Below, piece after piece: positions 38,001 through 45,226 of a stretch of 64,000 bases of DNA (position 1 is its first letter; every line of letters begins with the position of its first letter). The DNA is from Micromonospora sp. HK10. Lineage in GTDB: Bacteria; Actinomycetota; Actinomycetes; Mycobacteriales; Micromonosporaceae. A program made the translations under genes and the position numbers. The stretch covers positions 46,082-110,081 of the forward strand of contig NZ_KQ058900.1 in assembly GCF_000982955.1 (NCBI RefSeq), read 5' to 3'. The notes under the pieces are model-generated. The model saw only the letters and a list, made by a program, of their open reading frames with translations, made no database searches and was not told the DNA's origin.

Positions 38001-38195
38001 GCTGCCGGCGCCAAGGCCGGTGGACGCCTCGACGGGCGCGTCGATCTGCTCCGGCTGGTTCAGCGGGGCGGTCTTGCGGCGGCTGGTCCGCTTCCGGACC
38101 GGCTTCGCCTCGGGCGTGGCGTCGGTGCTGGCGGCGGATGCCTCGGCCGGTTCCGTACCGGTCCGTTCGCCGCCCTCGGGCTCGTTCTCGAGCAT
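35082..38195 (-). CDS. rne: Ribonuclease E/G
   Basis: About 1037 residues. The long N-terminal disordered region (roughly 1-450) alternates acidic, Ala/Pro and Arg/Lys-rich blocks (RRRRRRGRRGRGRGKG), as in actinobacterial RNase E. The catalytic core follows: an S1 domain (GNVYLGKVQNVLPSMEAAFV) near 515, the 5'-sensor/RNase H part, and the Asp-rich catalytic site (VVIDFIDMV). The Zn-link (ETCECCKGRG) is near 875, then another basic tail. It initiates mRNA decay and rRNA processing. The ATG at 38195 (MLENEPEGGE) is chosen as the first Met after a Shine-Dalgarno-free leader. Confidence 0.96.
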   Translation of the reverse strand: MLENEPEGGERTGTEPAEASAASTDATPEAKPVRKRTSRRKTAPLNQPEQIDAPVEASTGLGAGSGEAPQAEVFAPVSGELDGAAKSTRRRRKATPAKAVAEPVAADAVAPAADEVVPPVKATRTRRRKATPAAEPAAEAAAAEPPALAEPPALAEPPADTEDAGRTPPARESVPAGPPSATADQAAEDEDAVGEDAEDEPAPAAVAELPPADEATLARAGGPQDRTGEVSPGAAVPGKEERPAEEPAPTGRRRRAALSAPTVLFMAPQPDEVPTVRVTYPAPAEELVEEPAEAPAETGRRRRRARREVEPVDVEVEVEEEPAAEAEEIAEADEDEDDETAAARRRRRRGRRGRGRGKGGADEADEEAEEAAQAEAGEPEEEAEEAEEESEGDGLTRRRRRRRRRGAGDVETAAEDGVPTVVKIREPRKAVDEVQGVSGSTRLEAKRQRRRDGREQRRTRPPILSESEFLARREAVDRVMAVRQRGDRTQIAVLEDGVLVEHYVTRNSSGTMAGNVYLGKVQNVLPSMEAAFVDVGRGRNAVLYAGEVNWDTTGLEGRARSIEQALRSGDSVLVQVTKDPIGHKGARLTSHIALSGRHLVYVPNGNASGISRKLPDTERKRLRDILKKLVPDGAGVIVRTAAEGASEDELARDVKRLQAQWEDIQAKAASGGAPVLLYEEPDLVIRVVRDLFNEDFRELVIEGEPAYDLVESYLSHVSPDLVARLRRHAGTSDVFAEYRIDEQILKGLDRKVFLPSGGSLVIDRTEAMTVIDVNTGKYTGSGGNLEETVTRNNLEAAEEIVRQLRLRDLGGIVVIDFIDMVLESNRELVLRRLTECLGRDRTKHQVTEITSLGLVQMTRKRIGAGLLEAFSETCECCKGRGVIIHTEPVPEKPRARGAGERVKAVASAVTAPATEEKGRRRGRKAAAERPAAEAPPEQPAAPEQPAAPESPVEPVKAVAEVADDDYYDTQGYDLSRFETETPAAPAVADAQEGDSARLAGADDPDAISDGAAEEEGGETGTGRRRSRRGGARRRTRP

Positions 38196-38326
38196 GGACG
38201 TTCTCCAGTTCTGGCTGCCCCGGGCGCGGGTGAGCGCTGCCACGCAGGGTCGCCGCAAAAGGTGTTTCCGCCGGGCGCGCAGGCGCGCGACCGCCGAAGT
38301 CTGCCTGCCAGAACGCTGACCGTCGG

Positions 38327-39166
38327 TCAGTGTTCTCCGATGGCTGCCCCGTCGCGATCCGCATCCAACGGATCGACGATCTCGCCCTGCGCGGTCAACG
38401 TGCCCTGCGCCAGCCGGATCACCCGTGGGGCGACCGGCGGCTCCAGGGCGGCCACCACGCGGAGGCCGGAAAGGACGTCATCGGGTCGTACGGAGGGGGT
38501 GACCTGCCGCACGACCAGTTCGAGTATCGCACACGGTACGGCCGCCGCCCGGGAAGGCGTCTCCGAAGGGGGCACCACATCGATGGCGATGACGGCGGCG
38601 CGGGCGTCGAAGGTACGCCGGCCCTGCTTGGTCATCCGCTCGACCTGGATCTCCCCGGCGGCGCGGAACGCGGCCACCGCCTGCTCCGCGAGCGCCGGGT
38701 CGACCTCGGGCAGCTCGATCCGCCACCGGGACGCCTCGATCCGGTCGGCCAGGCTGCCGCCGGTCGCCTCCACCGCGTCGAGCACGTCCAGGCCGGGCGA
38801 GAGGGCGGCGTCCAACGCCTGCCGCAGCCGCTCCGGGTCGACCGGCTCGCGCAGCCCGATCTCCAGGTATTCGGCTTCGCTGGCGACGCCGGTCGGCGCG
38901 GCCGAGGCGTACGAGATCTTGGGGTGCGGGGTGAAGCCCTGGGAGAAGGCGATCGGCGCGCCGGCCCGGCGCAGCGCGCGCTCGAAGGCCCGGGCGAAGT
39001 CCCGGTGCGAGGTGAACCGCAGCGGTCCACGCTTGGCGTACCGGATCCGGACCCGCTGGACGACCGGCGCCTGGCCGCCCTCGGGTTGAGGCTTTCTGGC
39101 GATCGTGAGCTCCTCGGGTGCTGCCTGCCTGTCCGCACCATCCTGGCGCAGCCTCCCGAACGGCAC
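38327..39166 (-). CDS. TIGR03936 radical-SAM-associated (DUF2344) protein
   Basis: The core matches TIGR03936: VQRVRIRYAKRGPLRFTSHR, DFARAFERALRRAGAPIAFS and QGFTPHPKISYASAAPTGVA. The family partners the TIGR03960 radical SAM protein and may act in tRNA or cofactor modification; its exact reaction is unknown. The start is problematic. The only canonical start near the domain is GTG 39166 without a ribosome binding site. A strong GAGGAG stands six bases before an ATC at 39103 that opens the frame as IARKPQPEGG, so ATC or the preceding ACG may be the real start. It is upstream of rne, as is usual. Confidence 0.85.
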   Translation of the reverse strand: MPFGRLRQDGADRQAAPEELTIARKPQPEGGQAPVVQRVRIRYAKRGPLRFTSHRDFARAFERALRRAGAPIAFSQGFTPHPKISYASAAPTGVASEAEYLEIGLREPVDPERLRQALDAALSPGLDVLDAVEATGGSLADRIEASRWRIELPEVDPALAEQAVAAFRAAGEIQVERMTKQGRRTFDARAAVIAIDVVPPSETPSRAAAVPCAILELVVRQVTPSVRPDDVLSGLRVVAALEPPVAPRVIRLAQGTLTAQGEIVDPLDADRDGAAIGEH

Positions 39167-39175
39167 GCAGCCGGG

Positions 39176-39255
39176 GCGGACACGGCGCCCCGGACGGCAT
39201 GTGGTCGGGGCCAAGGCGGACACGGCGCCCCGCACGGCATGTGGTCGGGGCCGGC
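39176..39255. repeat. 40-bp tandem duplication
   Basis: Two 40-bp units (39176-39215 and 39216-39255; core GGCATGTGGTCGGGGCC), nearly identical, upstream of the TIGR03936 gene. The remainder to 39384 is GC-rich non-coding DNA. Confidence 0.85.
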
Positions 39256-39384
39256 GCGGCGCTCCGGACGGCAGCCGACCGGGGGCGGGCCCGGCGCTGT
39301 GGGCGGCCCGCGGCCGGGCGCGGCGCGGCGGCCCGGCCGGAACGGCCCGACCGGCCGCTGCCCGCCGCCCCGCCGAACGCCGAC

Positions 39385-39420
39385 GGCCGGCCGGGTGACG
39401 CGCAGGTCACCCGGCCGGCC
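39385..39420 (-). terminator. Strong hairpin terminator after mycP
   Basis: A perfect 15-bp stem (39385-39399 with 39406-39420) and a 6-nt loop, 8 nt after the mycosin stop codon. It ends the type VII cassette. Confidence 0.82.
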
Positions 39421-39427
39421 GCGGCGG

Positions 39428-40960
39428 TCAGGACTGGTTTCCGCCCGGCGGCGGTGTGGGCGGCCCGCTCGGCGGTGGCGGGTAGCCGGAGGGCGGCGCG
39501 TAACCGCCCGGCGGGTAGCCCTGCCCCGGAGCCGGACCGCCCGGCGGGTAGCCCTGCCCGGGAGCCGGACCGCCGCCCGGCGGGTAGCCCTGCCCGGGGA
39601 CCTGGCCGCCGGGTGGGTAGCCCGGGGCCGGACCACCGGGCGGATAGCCGGGGCCGCCCGGCGGGACGTGACCGGCCGGCGGACCGTAGCCGGGAGTCGC
39701 GCCGGGCGGGCCGTAGCCGGCCGGGACCGGCGGGAGTTCTTCGGCGATCATCCGGTCGAGCACCTCGTCCGGCAGGTCGGCCGCCCGGGCCGCCTCCCGC
39801 CGGTAGCGGCGACGGTTCCAGATCAGGAAGATCGCCAGGCCGATCAGGAGGACCAGCACCACGACGATGCCGATGGCGATGATCATGACCTGCTGGTCGG
39901 TGGGGCCGCCCCGATCGCCGTACTGGGTGACGTCGAAGTTGTCGTCCTCGGCCGCCTGCGGGGGCGCCGGGCTGGCCGACTGCTCGCCGAGGAGCGGGTT
40001 GGCGGAGACCGACGGCACCTTCGCGGTGAGGGCGGCGATCGGGTCGATCCGGCCGAAGCCGTACTGCGCGTCCCGGCCGGGCGGGCCGGCGTCCCGGGCG
40101 GTCCGGATGATCCGGTTGATCACGTTCGGCGCGTCGAGGTCCGGGTACTTCGACCGGATCAGCGCCGCGATCCCGGAGACGATGGCGGACGCGTCGGAGG
40201 TGCCGTCACCCCAGCCGTAGCCGTGCTCCGGACCGATGTTGTAGATGCTGTCGCCGGGGGCGGCGATCACCGCCTCCGGGCCCTGCACGGAGCCGGACCA
40301 GAACCGGCCGCCCCGGGTGGTGCCGGTCACCGCGATCACCCCGGGGATGTTGGCCGGGCTGCCCACCCTGACGCCGCCCCGGTCGGTGTTACCGGCGGAG
40401 GAGACCACCACGACGTCCCGTTCCAGGGCGTAGCGGATCGCCGAGATCTCATCCTCCAGCGGCTCGCGCTGGCCGCCGTAGGAGAGGTTGATCACCTTGG
40501 CTCCCCGGTCGGTGGCCATCCGGATGCCGGCGGCGGAATTCCCGCTGGTGACACCGCCGTACCGCTTGGTGGTGATGCCGATCGGCAGGATCTTCGCTTG
40601 CGGGGCGATGCCGGTGACCCCGTCCCGGGCGGCGTTGGTGGCGGCGATGATGCCGGCCATGTGGGTGCCGTGCCCCTCCGGGTCGGTGCGGGCGTCGCCG
40701 CTGCGGCCATCGACCCGCCCGCCAGGCACCAGTCGGCCGGCGATGTCCGGGTGGCTGCCGTCGACGCCGGTGTCCACCACGGCCACCAGCACGCCACGAC
40801 CGGTCGACAACCGGTGCACCTGGTCGATGCGGAGCTCGTCCAGATACCACTGCTCGGCCCGGCGGGGCGCGGCGGCCGCCGGTTGGGCGGCCCCCAGCAC
40901 CAGCAGGCTGGCCACCAGGGCCGCCACGACCGGCCGGAGCCCGCCGACGTTCAACCTCAT
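39428..40960 (-). CDS. mycP: Type VII secretion-associated serine protease (mycosin)
   Basis: 510 residues. A signal peptide (about 1-31) precedes a subtilisin-like domain with the catalytic triad Asp63 (VVDTGVDGSHPD), His97 (GHGTHMAG) and a Ser near 255 (GTSDASAIVSG). A membrane helix (VMIIAIGIVVVLVLLIGLAI) lies near 353-375, as in mycosins. Unusually, a cytosolic tail of more than 100 residues follows, ending in GYPPGG/PAPGQ tandem repeats. MycP proteins process or stabilise ESX substrates and machinery. No eccB-E core genes lie in the window. Confidence 0.93.
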   Translation of the reverse strand: MRLNVGGLRPVVAALVASLLVLGAAQPAAAAPRRAEQWYLDELRIDQVHRLSTGRGVLVAVVDTGVDGSHPDIAGRLVPGGRVDGRSGDARTDPEGHGTHMAGIIAATNAARDGVTGIAPQAKILPIGITTKRYGGVTSGNSAAGIRMATDRGAKVINLSYGGQREPLEDEISAIRYALERDVVVVSSAGNTDRGGVRVGSPANIPGVIAVTGTTRGGRFWSGSVQGPEAVIAAPGDSIYNIGPEHGYGWGDGTSDASAIVSGIAALIRSKYPDLDAPNVINRIIRTARDAGPPGRDAQYGFGRIDPIAALTAKVPSVSANPLLGEQSASPAPPQAAEDDNFDVTQYGDRGGPTDQQVMIIAIGIVVVLVLLIGLAIFLIWNRRRYRREAARAADLPDEVLDRMIAEELPPVPAGYGPPGATPGYGPPAGHVPPGGPGYPPGGPAPGYPPGGQVPGQGYPPGGGPAPGQGYPPGGPAPGQGYPPGGYAPPSGYPPPPSGPPTPPPGGNQS

Positions 40961-40970
40961 CCGTCCGTCC

Positions 40971-42410
40971 TCATCGCAGGATGCCCGGGGACGCCGCGTC
41001 ACCGCTGCCCCACGGATCGTCGTCCTCAGTCAACCACGACGAGTGCTCGCTGCCACCGCCGCCGTGCCCGGCGCCGCCGTGGCCGCCCATCATGCCGCCG
41101 CCCATCATCCCGGCACCGCCGCGCAGCGCACCCGCGCCGCCCGAGCCGGCCCCGGCGCCGGCCGCGTTGCGCAACGCGCTGGCCGCGCTGGTCATCGGCG
41201 GCACCTTGCCGTTGCCGCCCCCGACCATGCCGGGGATACCGCCGACCCCGATGCCACCGGCCGCGCCGACGCCACCGCCGATCCCACCGGCCGAACCGAT
41301 CCCGCCACCGGCGCCACCACCCAGGCCGCCCGCGCCGCCGAGGCCGGCCGATCCGAGGCCACCGCCCAGACCGGTCCCGCTGCCGTACCCGGTGCCGACG
41401 GTCGGTGCCGCACCGGCCAGACCGGTGCCGTACCCGGGGCCCCCGGTGCCCGGCGCGCCGGCACCCGGCGACCCGATGGACCCCGTCCCGCCGGGGTGAC
41501 CGCCACCGGTCGGCGGCGACCCGATGGTTCCGATGCCGCCGCCACCGCCGTAGGAGCCGCCACCGCCGCCGATGCCGGTGCTGCCGATCGAGGGACCGCC
41601 GCCGATGCCACCACCGCCACCACCGCCGCCGCCGCCCGGAAGGTTCACGGACGCAGGCTTCTGCTTGTCCGGGGTGTAACCGTCGGCCGTGTCATCGCCG
41701 TCCGGCCTCGGCACGACCAGCCGGGGCCGTTCGGTCTGCACCGCGGCGGGCAGCGGTGACATCGCGCTGGTAGCCGCCTTCTGGTTGTCGTTGTACCAGT
41801 TGTCCAGGTGCGACTTGGTGTCCCACCAGCCGCCACGCTTGTGGTCCTCGGCGTTGCCGTCGATCTTCATGGTCGCCTCGAGGTCGTCGGCCTTGTCGCG
41901 GAACGCGCCGTCGGCGTACGAGGCCGGGTTGCTCTGGTAGTCCTGGCGCAGCGCGGCGAGGAAGCCCGACGAGCTCTCGCCGTCCCGGGCGTCGTCGAGC
42001 TCGGTGCCGTTGGGCAGGCTCCACTCGTTCCACCCGAAGTTGTCCATCAACGGGATCGGGATGCTGGCGACCGACTTGCGGATGTCGCCCTCGATCCGGG
42101 ACAGCGCCCCGCTGACGTTGGCGGCGTGCGTGATCAGCTCCTCGATGTGCTGGCCGATCTCCGCCAGGTGGTCCCGGTACGCGTCACCGCCGCTGCCCTT
42201 CCAGCCGGCGAGCAGGCCGGGCAGGCCACCGGTGTGCGGGCGCTCCTGGCCGGGCGCGATCGGGCCGACGAAGGAGCGACCGACCAGCGCGTCCCGCAGG
42301 TAGCCCAGCCCGGTGGAGAGGCTGTTCCAGCCCGCGCCGACGGAGCCGACCGTCTCCGGGTCGGCCGAGAGCGTCACCTCGCGTACGCACTGCTCCCAGG
42401 TTCCTGCCAT
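40971..42410 (-). CDS. Type VII secretion WXG-type protein with Gly-rich C-terminus
   Basis: 479 residues. The helical N-terminal half contains a W-x-G turn (WKGSGGDAYRDHLAEIGQHI) near residue 73 and long amphipathic helices, resembling a WXG100/PPE-type ESX substrate or a chaperone-bound domain. From about 265 the protein is a Gly/Ala/Pro-rich low-complexity chain ending in a charged DDDPWGSG motif. It is 10 nt upstream of mycP and downstream of the small helical gene, in one operon. The exact role is unknown. Confidence 0.75.
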   Translation of the reverse strand: MAGTWEQCVREVTLSADPETVGSVGAGWNSLSTGLGYLRDALVGRSFVGPIAPGQERPHTGGLPGLLAGWKGSGGDAYRDHLAEIGQHIEELITHAANVSGALSRIEGDIRKSVASIPIPLMDNFGWNEWSLPNGTELDDARDGESSSGFLAALRQDYQSNPASYADGAFRDKADDLEATMKIDGNAEDHKRGGWWDTKSHLDNWYNDNQKAATSAMSPLPAAVQTERPRLVVPRPDGDDTADGYTPDKQKPASVNLPGGGGGGGGGGIGGGPSIGSTGIGGGGGSYGGGGGIGTIGSPPTGGGHPGGTGSIGSPGAGAPGTGGPGYGTGLAGAAPTVGTGYGSGTGLGGGLGSAGLGGAGGLGGGAGGGIGSAGGIGGGVGAAGGIGVGGIPGMVGGGNGKVPPMTSAASALRNAAGAGAGSGGAGALRGGAGMMGGGMMGGHGGAGHGGGGSEHSSWLTEDDDPWGSGDAASPGILR

Positions 42411-42423
42411 GACCCTCTCCCCC

Positions 42424-42864
42424 TCAGGCCGTGTACGGGTAGGTGGGCTGGTCGCCCGTGCTCGGCGGCGGCGCGGCCGACTCCAGCAGGCGCTCGATCT
42501 GCTTGCCGTTGGCGGCGTTGCGCGCCTCGGCGTCCCGGAACGCCTTCGCGATGTCCTCGGTGCCCTGCTTGAGCCCGGCGAGCTTGGTGGAGAGCCCGTT
42601 GAGGTGCATCTCCATGTTCGCCGTCGACGCGGTCAGCCGCTGCCACTGCATCCGCGCGTCCTCGTACGCGCCGAACGGGGTGCCATTCGGGACGGTCTGG
42701 GCGTTGTTGCTGTCGCCCTTCATCCGCTCCTTGATGCGTTCCAACTCATAGCTGATCGTGTCGTCGACGTACTGCTTCAGGCGCTCGACGTACGCCGCCG
42801 CGGCGTCCAGGTCCTCGACGCTGACGTGCAGGTCGCCGGTGTCCGGCGGCTTGATGTCACCCAT
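42424..42864 (-). CDS. Small helical ESX-associated protein
   Basis: 146 residues, mostly helical (DLDAAAAYVERLKQYVDDTI, then SYELERIKERMKG and MQWQRLTASTANMEMHLNGL). This suggests a helix-turn-helix hairpin like WXG100 proteins, but without a WXG motif; NGTPFGAYEDA forms the probable turn. It ends with a Pro/Tyr tail. The ATG at 42864 is preferred. It is the first gene of the cassette with the Gly-rich protein and mycP. Confidence 0.72.
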   Translation of the reverse strand: MGDIKPPDTGDLHVSVEDLDAAAAYVERLKQYVDDTISYELERIKERMKGDSNNAQTVPNGTPFGAYEDARMQWQRLTASTANMEMHLNGLSTKLAGLKQGTEDIAKAFRDAEARNAANGKQIERLLESAAPPPSTGDQPTYPYTA

Positions 42865-42993
42865 GGCTGCTGCCTCCCCGCTGCCGACCACGGTCGGTCC
42901 AATACGGACGCAGCGTATCGAGTGACGGCCAGTCGAGGCACCCCCACCCCGCGTTACGGGACATCGACCCGGCCGACCGTCCCGAAATGCGCC

Positions 42994-43026
42994 GGAGCGC
43001 GGGACCCCGAGGGGTTCCCGCGCTCC
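42994..43026 (-). terminator. Strong hairpin after TIGR03960 gene
   Basis: A 15-16 bp stem with one bulge (42994-43008 with 43011-43026), 16 nt after the radical SAM stop codon on the minus strand. Confidence 0.78.
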
Positions 43027-43042
43027 GCTACCGTCGGCCGCG

Positions 43043-45082
43043 TTACCGCGCGGCGCCGCTGGGCAGCTTCAGGCCGTTGACCGGGGTCAGCGGCAGCAGC
43101 TTCCGGCCGGTGGGGCCGATCTGGATCTCGGTGTCCATGGACGGGCAGACGCCGCAGTCGAAGCACGGCGTCCACCGGCAGTCGTCCTGCTCGTACCCGG
43201 AGAGGGAGTCCTGCCAGTCCTGCCAGAGCCAGTCCTTGTCCAGGCCGGAGTCGAGGTGGTCCCAGGGCAGCACCTCCAGCTCCTCGCGCTCCCGGGTGGT
43301 GTACCAGGCCAGGTCGACCCCGTACGCCGGCAGCACCTCGGCGGCGGCGTCCACCCAGCGCTGGTAGGAGAAGTGCTCGCTCCAGCCGTCGAACCGACCG
43401 CCGTTCTCCCAGACCCTGCGGATCACCGCGCCGACCCGGCGGTCGCCCCGGGACAGCAGGCCCTCGATGAGCGACGGCTCGCCGTCGTGGTAGCGGAAGC
43501 CGATCGCCCGGCCCAGCGAGCGGTCGCTGTTGATGGCCTGCTTGAGCAGCTTGAGCCGGTTGTCGATGACCTCGGGGGTGGCCATCGAGGCCCACTGGAA
43601 CGGGGTGTGCGGCTTCGGCACGAACCCGCCGATGGAGACCGTGCAGCGGATGTCCTTCGACCCGGTCGCCGCCCGGCCGGCCCGGATCACCTCGTGCGCC
43701 ATGTCGGCGATCTCGAGGACGTCCTCGTCGGTCTCGGTGGGCAGGCCGCACATGAAGTAGAGCTTCACCTGCCGCCACCCGTTGGTGTACGCGGTGACCA
43801 CGGTGCGGATGAGGTCTTCCTTCGACACCATCTTGTTGATCACCTGGCGGATCCGCTCCGACCCGCCCTCGGGGGCGAAGGTCAGGCCGGTCCGCCGGCC
43901 GTTGCGGGACAGCTCCTGGGCCAGGTCGATGTTGAAGGCGTCCACCCGGGTCGACGGCAGCGACAGCGAGACGTTGGTGCCCTCGTACTGCTGGGCGAGG
44001 CCGGAGCACATGTCGCCGATCTCGGAGTGGTCGGCCGAGGAGAGCGAGAGCAGGCCCACCTCGTGGAAGCCGGAGAACTCCAGGCCCTGCTGCACCATCT
44101 GGCCGACCGTGGTGATCGAGCGCTCCCGCACCGGGCGGGTGATCATGCCGGCCTGGCAGAACCGGCAGCCCCGGGTGCAGCCCCGGAAGATCTCCACCGC
44201 GTACCGCTCGTGGACCGTCTCGGCCAGCGGCACCAGCGGCTTCTTCGGGTACGGCCAGGCGTCCAGGTCCATGGTCGTGCGCTTGTGCACCCGGAACGGC
44301 ACGTCCGGGCGGTTCGGCACGACCCGCTGGATCCGCCCGTCGGGCAGGTAGTCCACGTCGTAGTAGCGCGGCACGTAGACGCTCTCGGTGCGGGCCAGCC
44401 GCAGCAGCAGCTCGTCGCGCCCGCCGGGGCAGCCCTCGGCCTTCCAGTCCCGGACGATCGCGGTGATCTCCAGCACCGCCTCCTCGCCGTCGCCGAGCAC
44501 CGCGGCGTCGACGAAGTCGGCGATCGGCTCCGGGTTGAACGCGGCGTGGCCGCCGGCCACGATCACCGGGTCGGCGTCGGTGCGGTCGGCGGCGAGCAGC
44601 GGGATGCCGGCCAGGTCGATCGCGGTGAGCAGGTTGGTGTAACCCAGCTCGGTGGAGAAGGAGACGCCGAACACGTCGAAGTCGCGCACCGACCGGTGCG
44701 CGTCGACGGTGAACTGCGGCACGCCGTGGGCGCGCATCAGCTTCTCCAGGTCCGGCCAGACCGCGTAGGTCCGCTCGGCGAGCACGTCGGGCAGCTCGTT
44801 GAGCACCTCGTAGAGGATCTGCACGCCCTGGTTGGGCAGGCCCACCTCGTACGCGTCGGGGTACATCAGCGCCCACCGGACGGTCGCCGCGTCCCAGTCC
44901 TTGACCACCGCGCCCAGCTCACCGCCGACGTACTGGATGGGCTTTGTCACCTGGGGCAGCAGTGGCTCGAGCCGGGGCCAGACCGACGACCCCAGGTCGC
45001 CGCGCGGCGCCGGGGCCGCGAAGCCGGAGCCGTCGCCAGAATTGGCCGCGACCGGGCGCGGCGTCGTGGACGGGGCACTCAT
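43043..45082 (-). CDS. TIGR03960 family B12-binding radical SAM protein
   Basis: About 679 residues. An N-terminal cobalamin-binding-like region (VGLPNQGVQILYEVLNELPD) is followed by the radical SAM Cys motif CTRGCRFC near residue 301 and a C-terminal Cys cluster (CFDCGVCPSMDTEIQ). This family works with TIGR03936, normally its direct neighbour, in an uncharacterised modification. The ATG at 45082 (MSAPSTTPRP) is chosen, although TTG nine bases upstream is in frame. Here three ESX genes separate it from its partner. Confidence 0.92.
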   Translation of the reverse strand: MSAPSTTPRPVAANSGDGSGFAAPAPRGDLGSSVWPRLEPLLPQVTKPIQYVGGELGAVVKDWDAATVRWALMYPDAYEVGLPNQGVQILYEVLNELPDVLAERTYAVWPDLEKLMRAHGVPQFTVDAHRSVRDFDVFGVSFSTELGYTNLLTAIDLAGIPLLAADRTDADPVIVAGGHAAFNPEPIADFVDAAVLGDGEEAVLEITAIVRDWKAEGCPGGRDELLLRLARTESVYVPRYYDVDYLPDGRIQRVVPNRPDVPFRVHKRTTMDLDAWPYPKKPLVPLAETVHERYAVEIFRGCTRGCRFCQAGMITRPVRERSITTVGQMVQQGLEFSGFHEVGLLSLSSADHSEIGDMCSGLAQQYEGTNVSLSLPSTRVDAFNIDLAQELSRNGRRTGLTFAPEGGSERIRQVINKMVSKEDLIRTVVTAYTNGWRQVKLYFMCGLPTETDEDVLEIADMAHEVIRAGRAATGSKDIRCTVSIGGFVPKPHTPFQWASMATPEVIDNRLKLLKQAINSDRSLGRAIGFRYHDGEPSLIEGLLSRGDRRVGAVIRRVWENGGRFDGWSEHFSYQRWVDAAAEVLPAYGVDLAWYTTREREELEVLPWDHLDSGLDKDWLWQDWQDSLSGYEQDDCRWTPCFDCGVCPSMDTEIQIGPTGRKLLPLTPVNGLKLPSGAAR

Positions 45083-45226
45083 GATGCCCAAGGGTACGCG
45101 GTGCTCCCCAGGTCACCACGGCGCACCGCAGGACCCGGAGCGGCCCGGTGCGGGCGAGGCGGCGGATTCGTCGGCGGTGGCGCGACGGTACTAACCTCGC
45201 AGCGGGCGCGAGAGGAGACAGCCGCG

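Noticed and set aside
43256..45226. Long upstream extension of the membrane protein gene at 45227
   Set aside because: This part is antisense to the TIGR03960 radical SAM gene; an AGGAG and ATG at 45227 give a natural start.
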